From Leptolyngbya sp. FACHB-60 (GTDB lineage: Bacteria; Cyanobacteriota; Cyanobacteriia; Phormidesmidales; Phormidesmidaceae): a DNA stretch of 64,000 nucleotides. The notes under the pieces were generated by a model, which saw only the letters and a list, made by a program, of their open reading frames with translations, did not search any database and was not told the origin of the DNA. The stretch covers positions 62,001 through 126,000 of the forward strand of contig NZ_JACJOX010000020.1 of the NCBI RefSeq assembly GCF_014695775.1, in the 5' to 3' direction. Shown here piece by piece: positions 36,976 through 44,764 of the stretch. The first letter of the stretch is position 1. Each line of letters begins with the position of its first letter. Both the position numbers and the translations under genes were made by a program.

Positions 36976-38883
36976 TTACCGAACCAGAACCGGTTTTTCG
37001 ACCTGGTAGGTGGCGAGAATGCGCTCGGCCATCTGGGGTGGGGTCAACCCCAACGCCGCCTTCGACTGGTCGGGGGAGGCATGATCTACCAGCACATCGG
37101 GCACGCCGATGCGCAGCACCGAGGCAGGCACCTGGGCATCCAAAATCGACTCGGCCACGGCAGAACCAAAGCCACCCATTAGGCAACCCTCTTCGAGGGT
37201 CACGACTTTGCCAATTTCCCGCGCCAGGGGCAAAATTAGCTCCTCGTCGAGGGGTTTGGCGAAGCGGGCGTTGACCACAGTGGCCTCAATGCCGTGCTCA
37301 CTGAGAATCTCGGCGGTTTGCATGGCGGGGTACACCATTGAACCGTAGCCCAGCAGCAGGACGTCGTCGCCCTGGCGCAGCACTTCCGCTTCACCAATCG
37401 GCAGCGGCTCCCAGCCCTCTTCCATTAAGGGAGCACCGTAGCCGCTACCTCGGGGATAGCGCATGGCGATCGCACCCGCTTTATAATCAATCCCGGTCAC
37501 CATCATCCGCTGCATCTCAGCCTCATCCTTAGGGGCCATCAGCACAATGTTGGGAATGCAGCGTAGGTAGGCGATATCGTAGAGCCCCTGGTGGGTTGGC
37601 CCATCGGCCCCGACAATGCCTGCCCGGTCGAGGCAGAAGAACACCGGCAACTTTTGAATGCAGACATCATGGACAATCTGGTCAAAGCCGCGCTGCAAGA
37701 ACGTGGAGTAGATGGCCGCAACGGGGCGCATGCCCTCGCAAGCCAAACCAGCCGCCAGGGTGATGGCGTGCTGCTCGGCGATGCCCACGTCGATGTACTG
37801 CTTGGGCAGAGCCTGCTGGAGCTTGTCTAGCCCGGTGCCCGTAGCCATGGCGGCAGTGATGCCGACAATTTTGGGGTTGTCTTCAGCCAGCTTAATTAGG
37901 GTTTCAGCAAACACCTTCGAGTAGCTGGGGGGCTTGGGCTTAGTTGAGGGAATGCCTTTGCCGGTGGAGAGGTTAAAGGGCGACTGGGCGTGGTAGCCGA
38001 CCTGGTCTTTTTCGGCGATCGCATAGCCCTTGCCTTTGGTGGTCGCCACATGAACCAGCACGGGGCCGGTGTGCTTGTGGGCTTCTTTGAAGGTGGCAAT
38101 CAATTCTTGCAGGTTGTGGCCATCCACCGGTCCCATGTAGGTAAAGCCTAGCTCCTCAAACACGGCCCCTACCTTGGGCACCGCTAGGCGCTTCATGCCT
38201 TCCTTAACCCGATCCAGCTCGGGCGACAGCGACTCACCTAAAAAGGGCAGGTGCTTGAACTGCTCTTCGAGGTTATCGGTAAGGAACTGCACCGGCAGGC
38301 TGAGGCGCATTTTGTTGAGGTAGCGCGGAATTGCCCCCACGTTGGGTGAAATCGACATTTCGTTGTCGTTGAGCACCACCAGCAGATTGGTGTGGGGCAG
38401 GTGCCCAGCGTGGTTGATGGCCTCTAGGGCCATACCGCCGGTGAGCGCCCCGTCGCCGATAATGGCCGCCACCTTATAGTTGTCGCCGCTAAGATCGCGG
38501 GCCAGGGCCATGCCCAAAGCCGCAGAAATACTGGTGGAGGCATGCCCCGCACCAAAGTGGTCAAACTTGCTCTCGCTGCGCTTGAGGTAGCCCGCCACCC
38601 CGTCTTTCTGGCGCAGGGTGTGAAAGTCGTGGTAGCGCCCGGTGATCAGCTTGTGGGGATAGGCTTGGTGGCCCACATCCCAGGTGACTTTGTCGCGATC
38701 GAGGTCGAGGGTTTGATACAGGGCCAAGGTCAGCTCCACCACTCCAAGACCGGGGCCCAAGTGCCCCCCACTAGCCGCCACGGTTTCCAGATGCTTTTCG
38801 CGAATCTGGCGGGCCACGTCTTCGAGCTGGCGAATAGATAGACCGTGGAGTTGATTGGGGTGAGTTACGTCACTCAGGTGCAT
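36976..38883 (-). CDS. dxs: 1-deoxy-D-xylulose-5-phosphate synthase
   Basis: This 635-residue thiamine-diphosphate enzyme is the first step of the MEP pathway, which feeds carotenoids, phytol and quinones. Seen motifs are the early [15 protein letters not shown], the Th[20 protein letters not shown] with [13 protein letters not shown], and the transketolase pyrimidine-binding part ([20 protein letters not shown]). The length is normal. It starts at an ATG and has a terminator directly after the stop. The downstream user hppD lies at the far right of the window. Confidence 0.98.
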   Translation of the reverse strand: MHLSDVTHPNQLHGLSIRQLEDVARQIREKHLETVAASGGHLGPGLGVVELTLALYQTLDLDRDKVTWDVGHQAYPHKLITGRYHDFHTLRQKDGVAGYLKRSESKFDHFGAGHASTSISAALGMALARDLSGDNYKVAAIIGDGALTGGMALEAINHAGHLPHTNLLVVLNDNEMSISPNVGAIPRYLNKMRLSLPVQFLTDNLEEQFKHLPFLGESLSPELDRVKEGMKRLAVPKVGAVFEELGFTYMGPVDGHNLQELIATFKEAHKHTGPVLVHVATTKGKGYAIAEKDQVGYHAQSPFNLSTGKGIPSTKPKPPSYSKVFAETLIKLAEDNPKIVGITAAMATGTGLDKLQQALPKQYIDVGIAEQHAITLAAGLACEGMRPVAAIYSTFLQRGFDQIVHDVCIQKLPVFFCLDRAGIVGADGPTHQGLYDIAYLRCIPNIVLMAPKDEAEMQRMMVTGIDYKAGAIAMRYPRGSGYGAPLMEEGWEPLPIGEAEVLRQGDDVLLLGYGSMVYPAMQTAEILSEHGIEATVVNARFAKPLDEELILPLAREIGKVVTLEEGCLMGGFGSAVAESILDAQVPASVLRIGVPDVLVDHASPDQSKAALGLTPPQMAERILATYQVEKPVLVR

Positions 38884-39100
38884 ACTGCCTTAACCTCTGC
38901 GTCACGAAATTGAGTTTTTCCTGCTACTCTTCACTGTAGAAGATTCAACGACCAAGAAACATTGAGGAGGGCAGGCATTGATTAAACCAATGCTGCCTAG
39001 GCTAAATTGAGAGAGCTAATCCTCTGTAATTAATTGATCAACAGACTGTAACCGCTAATTACGTCCGTTAACCAAGCGATATAACCTTTAACGTTCTGTT

Positions 39101-39625
39101 ATGGTTCATTTTCTAGCTTTTGTTACCCATCGCCAGTGCCTAGCAATACCGTTCGCCCTGATCACAGGGCTGACGACTTCTATGGTGCTTATCTCCGCTC
39201 CCCAAGCGATCGCCAACGATTTTGAATCCTGCGCCAGTCGCTTAATTGAGGCTGGTGTTGCTGGGCCTGCGGCAGCCGGGGCCTGCGGCCAAGCCCTGCA
39301 CCCCATTGATTTGGCAAGCTGCACCGTTGATGTCATCGGTGTCGCTGAAGTAGATGCCGAGCAGGCTCTAGTGGCTTGCCAGAGCGATCGCCGCCCCCAA
39401 GATCTAGCCACCTGCATCGGTGATATTCACCAGGGGTTAGAGGTGGCCAACTCCACCGCCGTGCTGAACAACTGCCGCCGCAGCGTGCTGCCCGTGCGTT
39501 TTTCTGACTGCGTTGTGGGCGTAGCTACCGCCGCCGACCTGGCCGTGGCCGACTCTATGACCCAGTGTATTGCCGCCGGCTACCGCCCGGAGGATGTTGC
39601 TCCTACCTTCATTTTTTCTCGCTAG
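39101..39625 (+). CDS. Secreted Cys-repeat protein, function unknown
   Basis: This 174-residue protein has a signal peptide (FALITGLTTSMVLISAPQAIA). The mature part is built of about four ~30-residue units, each with a pattern like SCxxxxIxxAxVxxxxAxxAC: FESCASRLIEAGVAG, LASCTVDVIGVAEVD, LATCIGDIHQGLEVA and FSDCVVGVATAADLA. Each unit has a second Cys about 17 residues later, so four disulfides or a metal site are possible. I do not know a named family. Confidence 0.7.
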   Translation: MVHFLAFVTHRQCLAIPFALITGLTTSMVLISAPQAIANDFESCASRLIEAGVAGPAAAGACGQALHPIDLASCTVDVIGVAEVDAEQALVACQSDRRPQDLATCIGDIHQGLEVANSTAVLNNCRRSVLPVRFSDCVVGVATAADLAVADSMTQCIAAGYRPEDVAPTFIFSR

Positions 39626-39798
39626 CCCTGGCACTGATGCTCTAAGGCTGTCAGCTGGCTCGACGGGGTAGCCCAGATTGGGTTTAACAAAAATCCGTTG
39701 AGCCGATTGAGCAGCGGGAGAGGTGTAGTAGAAGCGATCGCTGGGAGCTACCACCACCGAAGCTAAAACGGACATAGGGTTGCACTAAAGCATGGGCG

Positions 39799-39870
39799 CT
39801 AACTAATGAACTGCACCACAATAATGCCAATGGCCCAGGCAAAGAAAATCCAGGTGATTAAGCTTGTCAT
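39799..39870 (-). CDS. Predicted 23-residue single-helix membrane peptide
   Basis: On the minus strand an ATG (39868-39870) is preceded by AGGAG five bases upstream, opening a 23-codon frame with a TAG stop. The peptide starts MTSLITWIFFAW, continues with a hydrophobic run (AIGIIVVQFI) and ends in Ser, making one membrane-spanning helix. It lies in an otherwise empty 500-bp spacer. Cyanobacteria have many such peptides in photosystems, cytochrome b6f and NDH, but this does not match PetL, PetN, PsbM, PsbT, PsaM or PsbX as I recall them. Expression is unproven. Confidence 0.5.
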   Translation of the reverse strand: MTSLITWIFFAWAIGIIVVQFIS

Positions 39871-40124
39871 CGTTACTCCTGCCCAACAATTCTTTTGGCA
39901 ATAAAAAAACTCTTTCGCTCTAATGTAGTTTGGATACTTGAGTGATTCCGAGGGCAGAAAACCGAACTCGTTGCAGCGACGAGCCGTTCACAAAATCTCT
40001 CCACAGGGAAAGTCATTCAAGGACAGGAAGAAAAATGGGTGCTGGGGTTTACTCTCCTGGGTTGAGTCGCGTATAGTAGTAGACTGTGTCTGTGATAAAA
40101 AGGTCTTACGGCTAGAGAAACCAA

Positions 40125-40427
40125 ATGGCTAAGAAAAGCATGATTGCGCGGGAGCGCAAGCGGGAAAAGATAGTAGCGCAATACGCTAAGAAGCGTGAGG
40201 CTCTGCTAGAAGAGTTTGACAAAGCTGCCAACCAGCAAGAGAAGGTGGCAGTCCACCGCAAGATTCAGCAACTTCCCCGCAACAGCGCGCCGACTCGCCT
40301 GCACAACCGCTGCTGGATGACCGGTCGCCCCCGGGGCTACTACCGCGACTTCGGTCTGTGCCGCAATAAGCTGCGCGAGATGGCTCACCAAGGCCTGCTG
40401 CCTGGGGTCGTTAAGTCGAGCTGGTAA
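40125..40427 (+). CDS. rpsN: 30S ribosomal protein S14
   Basis: This 100-residue protein is the long, zinc-free S14 type (no CxxC pairs). The core is [20 protein letters not shown] and [20 protein letters not shown], with [20 protein letters not shown] at the end. It stands alone outside the main ribosomal-protein operon, as in many cyanobacteria, and has two hairpins after it. An upstream 64-codon frame at 39938 is not a gene. Confidence 0.98.
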   Translation: MAKKSMIARERKREKIVAQYAKKREALLEEFDKAANQQEKVAVHRKIQQLPRNSAPTRLHNRCWMTGRPRGYYRDFGLCRNKLREMAHQGLLPGVVKSSW

Positions 40428-40444
40428 GGCGGTCTCGCTGTTTG

Positions 40445-40520
40445 AACCAACCTAAGGCTTCTGTAAAAGTCTTAGGTTGGTTATTTGAAAGGGGCTTGAG
40501 CAATTCTCAAGCCCCTTTTT
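40445..40520 (+). terminator. Two tandem hairpins after rpsN
   Basis: The first stem (AACCAACCTAAG with CTTAGGTTGGTT, 40445-40482) lies just ahead of a second (AAAGGGGCTTGAG with CTCAAGCCCCTTTT, 40488-40519) that ends in a T-run. The second is the likely terminator. Confidence 0.88.
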
Positions 40521-40550
40521 GCTTGAGAATTACGTGACTCGCGTAACCAT

Positions 40551-41126
40551 CTATCCCCAAATCTCGGCCATCACCAGAACAAAACCGGACAGAACCTCTT
40601 CTCCAGAGAGCTGTTCTGGCTGGCTCAAATACTCTGTAGGTCGGCCCAAACGGTAGATTTCTACTCGTTTTTCCTGGGGATCGATTAGCCAGCCTAGCCG
40701 CACGCCACAGTCGCGATACTCAGCCATCTTGTGCTGAAGGGTGGCCAGTTTGTCAGTGGCCGATCGCAGCTCGATCACGAAATCGGGAGCCAAGGGTAAG
40801 AACCTGGCAGGGTCTGGGGCCAAAGCTTCAATGCGCGATTTTTCTACCCAGGCCACATCCGGCGAGCGATCGGCCCCGTTGGGGAGCGAGAACCCGGTGG
40901 AAGAGTCAAACACGATACCCAACCGAGCTTGACGATTCCATAGATTCAGGTTTGTGGTTAAGTCTGCGTTGCGCTGACCAGACTCCCAGCCAGTGGGTGG
41001 CATGAGGATTAAATCTCCTGTACTGCTGCGCTCGAGGCAAATGTCGTGGTTAACTTTGCACAGCTCATAGAACTGTTCGCGGGTAAGCCGCACCACTGGG
41101 TCGAGGGTTAGGGTCAGTGAAGTCAT
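40551..41126 (-). CDS. Uma2 family (DUF820) putative endonuclease
   Basis: This 191-residue protein has the PD-(D/E)xK-like nuclease fold of Uma2. Visible motifs are RSSTGDLILMPPTGWESGQR, RSPDVAWVEKSRI, and PDFVIELRSATDKLATLQHK with VRLGWLIDPQEKRVEIYR. These proteins are very numerous in cyanobacteria and their role is unclear; transposon or stress association is often suggested. It is transcribed leftward, opposite to rpsN. Confidence 0.9.
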   Translation of the reverse strand: MTSLTLTLDPVVRLTREQFYELCKVNHDICLERSSTGDLILMPPTGWESGQRNADLTTNLNLWNRQARLGIVFDSSTGFSLPNGADRSPDVAWVEKSRIEALAPDPARFLPLAPDFVIELRSATDKLATLQHKMAEYRDCGVRLGWLIDPQEKRVEIYRLGRPTEYLSQPEQLSGEEVLSGFVLVMAEIWG

Positions 41127-41156
41127 AGCCCTAGGATAACGACTGATCGCTGTGGG

Positions 41157-41555
41157 TTAGTTAATGTTGCTCTCGGCATCGCCACCGTCGGATAGCCTGC
41201 CCACGCGGCTCGCCTCCAGAGTGGTGGAGCGGCCGCAGCAGCGATCGATTCCCAAGCTATCAAACAGGAGGTCGCCCACGGCGTTGGCGACGGTAAACTC
41301 GCCGTAGAAACTTTCAGAAAAATCAAAGGCTTGCAGCTCAGTCAAGATCGCCATCACCAGCGAGCCGACATCGTTTTCGCCCTCCATGCGCTGGCGGACA
41401 AACACCTGCGAAACGCGCTCGGCGATTTTGCGGTTGGCTGGTTCCGGCAGATACTCTGCATTCAGCCAGGTCAACAACGCTGCTTTGAGCCACTGCCCCT
41501 CCTGTTGAGCATCCTCTGGCGGCGGCAGCATAATGGGGCTAAGGGGGTCAGTCAT
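41157..41555 (-). CDS. Conserved cyanobacterial protein upstream of aat
   Basis: The protein has about 132 residues from the ATG at 41555; a GTG at 41597 extends it. The core is EGQWLKAALLTWLNAEYLPE and RVSQVFVRQRMEGENDVGSL, then FDFSESFYGEFTVANAVGDL. It is mostly helical and acidic. There is a CC pair near the C-terminus. It is divergent from aat. I know similar conserved cyanobacterial proteins but no function. Confidence 0.7.
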   Translation of the reverse strand: MTDPLSPIMLPPPEDAQQEGQWLKAALLTWLNAEYLPEPANRKIAERVSQVFVRQRMEGENDVGSLVMAILTELQAFDFSESFYGEFTVANAVGDLLFDSLGIDRCCGRSTTLEASRVGRLSDGGDAESNIN

Positions 41556-41697
41556 CGAGTTGCGGGTTAAGGAAACCGAGAAAAACCTTTTGTACACTCA
41601 ATACTACTGCCTTAGATTCCTGCCTTAGAGTGAAGGCGGCTGAGCGTCAAGAAACATTACTTGCCTGCCCCTTGAGCACCCATCTACTCAAACTATT

Positions 41698-42285
41698 GTG
41701 AACTCCATCAAGTACGACCTAGATGCCATCATTCGCGGTTACTCCCAGGGGTATTTTTTAATGGCCGATGGCGAGGGCGACGACCTGGGCTGGTACTCTA
41801 GCCGCCAGCGCACGCTGATTCCGCTAGACGATCGCTTTCGCTATCCCAAATCGCTGCGGCGCTCGCTCAACCAAAACCGCTTTCGAGTCGCCATTAACCA
41901 GGCCTTTGAGGAGGTGGTCAGTGGCTGCGCCGATCGCGACACCACTTGGATTTCGAATGAACTCAGGCAGGTCTATACCGAACTCTACCGAGCGGGCTTG
42001 GCCTACAGCTTTGAAACCTGGCAAGGGGATGAACTGGCAGGGGGCATCCTCGGCCTGGTAATTGGCGGGGCGTTTATTGGCGAGTCGATGTTTTTTCGAA
42101 TTTCTGAGGGGTCTAAGGTGGCGATGGTAAAGCTGGTCGAACACCTACGTCAGCACCACTTTGCCCTGTTCGATGCCCAGATGATGAATCCCCACCTGGA
42201 GCGGTTTGGGGCCTACGTGATTGGCGATCGCGAGTACAAAAGCCTGCTCAAAGTAGCGCTAAAGCAAAACTGTAGCTTCCTCTAG
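41698..42285 (+). CDS. aat: Leucyl/phenylalanyl-tRNA-protein transferase
   Basis: This 195-residue enzyme adds Leu or Phe to N-terminal Arg/Lys of proteins, marking them for ClpS/ClpP degradation (N-end rule). The motifs are IIRGYSQGYFLMAD, WYSSRQRTLIPLD, FSYSFETWQGDELAGGILGL-like (seen as AYSFETWQGDELAGG) and GGAFIGESMFFRI. It starts at GTG. Its 3' end overlaps the convergent HxlR gene by 27 nt. Confidence 0.95.
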   Translation: MNSIKYDLDAIIRGYSQGYFLMADGEGDDLGWYSSRQRTLIPLDDRFRYPKSLRRSLNQNRFRVAINQAFEEVVSGCADRDTTWISNELRQVYTELYRAGLAYSFETWQGDELAGGILGLVIGGAFIGESMFFRISEGSKVAMVKLVEHLRQHHFALFDAQMMNPHLERFGAYVIGDREYKSLLKVALKQNCSFL

Positions 42286-42648
42286 TGCCTCTGTCTGGGC
42301 CTGGGGTGCCTCACAGCTGGGTAAGTCACCATACCAGCGCTGGGCCAGGCCATTGAGCTGGTCGAGAATGGCCACCAGTTCGCCCGCGCGCTCTGTCAAG
42401 CTGTAGGTGACCTGGGGCGGCACAGTGGGCTCGTAGTGACGGTCAACAATGCCCTCCTGCTCCAGCATCCGCAGGCGCTCGGTGAGCATTTTGGTCGAGA
42501 TCCCTTCCACTTGGCGACGCAACGCCCCAAACCGCATAGGGCCATTTGTGGACAGCCTCCAGATGATGTACATGGTCCAGGGCCCTGACAGCAGGTTCAT
42601 CAAAACGCTGACGGGGCAGGAGTTGCGATCGTTGGTCAATCGTGCCAT
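42259..42648 (-). CDS. HxlR family transcriptional regulator (1)
   Basis: This 129-residue winged-helix protein has PVSVLMNLLSGPWTMYIIWR, then the recognition region MRFGALRRQVEGISTKMLTE and wing VTYSLTERAGELV. A Cys near residue 11 (NDRNSCPV) sits where redox-sensing HxlR proteins such as YodB have theirs, so a thiol switch is possible. It is divergent from the flavodoxin-like oxidoreductase gene; that arrangement is typical of an HxlR repressor and its target. Its end overlaps aat. Confidence 0.92.
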   Translation of the reverse strand: MARLTNDRNSCPVSVLMNLLSGPWTMYIIWRLSTNGPMRFGALRRQVEGISTKMLTERLRMLEQEGIVDRHYEPTVPPQVTYSLTERAGELVAILDQLNGLAQRWYGDLPSCEAPQAQTEALEEATVLL

Positions 42649-42756
42649 AGGAGGTTGGGGACGGTTCAGAATGCTGTAAGCAGGGTACGGGCAGGCCTTA
42701 ACCCGTTAACCTTGTCTTGCTCTGTTACCAGAATACTTCCTCCTTTCGCGAACCAC

Positions 42757-42808
42757 TAGTTACTTTGAGGTTCCTACTTTACTTTGGTGAGTAGTTACTT
42801 TTAGTATC
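42757..42808. promoter_or_regulatory. Repeated TAGTTACTTT elements in the HxlR-1/oxidoreductase promoter
   Basis: TAGTTACTTT occurs at 42757-42766 and again at 42792-42801, 35 bp apart, with a related TACTTTACTTTGG between them. The second copy continues into TTAGTATCTAG. These are candidate regulator-binding sites. Spacing to the oxidoreductase ATG (42836) is about 30 nt from the last element. Confidence 0.55.
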
Positions 42809-42835
42809 TAGGCGTAGCTTTCGCCGTACCGCTCT

Positions 42836-43444
42836 ATGTCAACCATTGCAGTTGTTTACTTTTCTGGAGGTGGGCACACCCATCTCATGGCTGAAGCGAT
42901 CACCGCTGGCGTGCGCGCAGCGGGCCACACCGCTGACCTGCTGCGCATTACTGGCGAGCAAATCACGGCTGGTCGCTGGCAAGATGATGCAGTTATGGCT
43001 CGCTTGGGCGCAGCTGACGCCATTGTGTTTGGCTCCCCTACCTATATGGGCGGCGTGGCGGCCCAGTTCAAAGCTTTTATCGACGGGGCTAGCTCTGCCT
43101 GGTTTGTGCAGCAGTGGAAGGACAAAATTGCCGCCGGTTTTACCCACTCCAGCTCCCCCAGTGGCGACAAGCAGGGCACGCTGCTGTATTTGTCTATCAA
43201 TGCAGCCCAGCACGGCATGGTGTGGGTGGGGGCCGCCGACATGCCCAGCCAGTACCAGGGCAAAACCGACGGCGTCAACCGCCTGGACTCGTTCTTAGGA
43301 ATTATGGGCCAGAGCCCCATGACGATGGATGGTAGCCCTGCTACCGTCGAGCCGGGCGATCGCCTCACCGCCGAGCTGTTTGGCCAGCGCATTGCCGCCG
43401 CCGCCGAGCGTTGGACCTCGCAAAAAGTGGCTGTTCCGGCCTAG
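42836..43444 (+). CDS. Flavodoxin-fold NAD(P)H:quinone oxidoreductase-like protein
   Basis: This 202-residue protein of the WrbA/NADPH-dependent FMN reductase group starts with the FMN-phosphate loop VVYFSGGGHTHLMAEAI. It continues with DAIVFGSPTYMGGVAAQFK and GTLLYLSINAAQHGMVWVG. It probably reduces quinones or nitro compounds and protects against electrophiles. Its divergent HxlR neighbour and repeat-bearing promoter suggest induction by such compounds. Confidence 0.9.
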   Translation: MSTIAVVYFSGGGHTHLMAEAITAGVRAAGHTADLLRITGEQITAGRWQDDAVMARLGAADAIVFGSPTYMGGVAAQFKAFIDGASSAWFVQQWKDKIAAGFTHSSSPSGDKQGTLLYLSINAAQHGMVWVGAADMPSQYQGKTDGVNRLDSFLGIMGQSPMTMDGSPATVEPGDRLTAELFGQRIAAAAERWTSQKVAVPA

Positions 43445-43499
43445 GCCGACAATGCTTAGCTATCATGAGTGGTCTGCCGAGTTCTGAGAACGCCACCTG

Positions 43500-43841
43500 T
43501 TATTGCCGGGATGGGTCACTGTAAAGGGCTAAATGCACCTCGCCCCATTGGCACAGCGACTGCAACACCGGCACTAAGCTCCGGCCATAGTCGGTGAAAG
43601 AGTACTCTACCTTGGGAGATTTGCTCAGGTGCGAAATTCGCAGCACAATGCCATCAGCTTCTAATTCTCGAAGCTGCTGAGTAAGGACTTTTTCACTCAC
43701 GTCAGGCATTAGGCGCTTCAGTTCACTAAAACGCTTTGCTTCGTCACGCAAATGCCAGAGAATCAAAATTTTCCACTTACCGCCCAGCACTTTTAGAGTT
43801 GCTTTAACAAACTCTGTTCCTTCGGTAGCTATCTCTGACAT
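43500..43841 (-). CDS. HxlR family transcriptional regulator (2)
   Basis: This 113-residue protein has the core ATLKVLGGKWKILILWHLRD, FSELKRLMPDVSEKVLTQQL and the wing VEYSFTDYGRSLVPVLQSL. Unlike HxlR-1 it has no N-terminal Cys; the only visible Cys is near residue 98. It is divergent from the SDR gene at 43956, with a perfect inverted repeat in the shared promoter. The two HxlR genes flank the flavodoxin-like gene. Confidence 0.92.
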   Translation of the reverse strand: MSEIATEGTEFVKATLKVLGGKWKILILWHLRDEAKRFSELKRLMPDVSEKVLTQQLRELEADGIVLRISHLSKSPKVEYSFTDYGRSLVPVLQSLCQWGEVHLALYSDPSRQ

Positions 43842-43874
43842 CGTTCATTTTGGCTAATCATAACGAAGGCTGGA

Positions 43875-43894
43875 TACTTACGAAAAAGTAAGTA
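43875..43894. promoter_or_regulatory. Inverted repeat in the HxlR-2/SDR promoter (candidate operator)
   Basis: TACTTAC and GTAAGTA form a perfect 7-bp inverted repeat around GAAAAA, 33 nt upstream of the HxlR-2 start and ~60 nt upstream of the SDR start. Read on the minus strand, TACTTACTTTTTCGTAAGTAT shares TA-TTACTTTT and AGTAT with the second element of the other promoter. Confidence 0.65.
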
Positions 43895-43955
43895 CTTTGC
43901 AAACCCCAAGACTCAGTATACCGTTGTGAAAACTGGTTAGAAAAAGGCCGCTAAA

Positions 43956-44699
43956 ATGCAGGTTCAGAACGCTGTCGCACTGGTAACTGGAGCCAATGGT
44001 GGTATCGGAAAACACTATATTGAAACTCTGCTAACGCTAGGAGCCGCTCGAATTTACGCTGGGGCCAGAAAAATCAGTAGTTTAGATGACTTAGTTGCCC
44101 TCAACCCCGATCGCATTATTCCCGTCGCCCTCGACATTACCGATCACAGCACCGTGGCAGCGGCGGTCGCCCAGTGCAGCGACGTCAATTTGCTAATTAA
44201 CAATGCCGGGATTGGCTTACTTAAAGGCTTCATTTCTGCACCCGATCTCGCGGCTGCGCGGGCTGAAATGGAAGTAAATTATTTTGGTACGTTGACCATG
44301 TGCCGTGGGTTTGCGCCTGTGCTCAAGGCCAACGGTGGCGGTGCCATCGTCAATATGCTGAGCATTTTAGGCAGGGTCAACTTCCCTATGAACGCATCAT
44401 ACAGCGCCTCCAAGGGAGCAGGCTACATCTTGACTCAGGGAGTGCGGGCTGAGCTGGCAGCGCAAAATACCTTGGTGGTGGGCGTTATGCCTGCCACGGT
44501 AGATACCAAGGGCAGCCAAGATTTTCCGCCCCCTAAGGTGGCCCCAGTGACGGTAGCCCAAGAGGCGCTTCAAGCCGTGATTGATGGCGTGGAAGATGTT
44601 TACCCTGGCGAACAGGCAAAGGCGATCGCAGCCCAACTGCTCAGTGATCCCAAGGGGCTAGAGAAAGCAATGGCGGCAATGTTGCCCCAGTCAGCGTAA
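43956..44699 (+). CDS. Short-chain dehydrogenase/reductase (SDR)
   Basis: This 247-residue classical SDR has the NAD(P) loop VTGANGGIGKHYIETLL, NNAGIGLLKGF, and the catalytic Tyr and Lys in NASYSASKGAGY with an upstream Ser (VNMLSILGRV). The acidic or basic residue that decides NADH versus NADPH is not clear. It is probably regulated by the divergent HxlR-2. The substrate is unknown. Confidence 0.93.
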   Translation: MQVQNAVALVTGANGGIGKHYIETLLTLGAARIYAGARKISSLDDLVALNPDRIIPVALDITDHSTVAAAVAQCSDVNLLINNAGIGLLKGFISAPDLAAARAEMEVNYFGTLTMCRGFAPVLKANGGGAIVNMLSILGRVNFPMNASYSASKGAGYILTQGVRAELAAQNTLVVGVMPATVDTKGSQDFPPPKVAPVTVAQEALQAVIDGVEDVYPGEQAKAIAAQLLSDPKGLEKAMAAMLPQSA

Positions 44700-44764
44700 G
44701 CCTGGGAAGCAGGTTTCACGTTGCACCCCGCTAACTCCCGCCCCCATCCTGCATTCTCCAGGTC

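Noticed and set aside
39938..40132. 64-codon frame just upstream of rpsN
   Set aside because: Overlaps the rpsN start, has no ribosome-binding site, and reads as random sequence.
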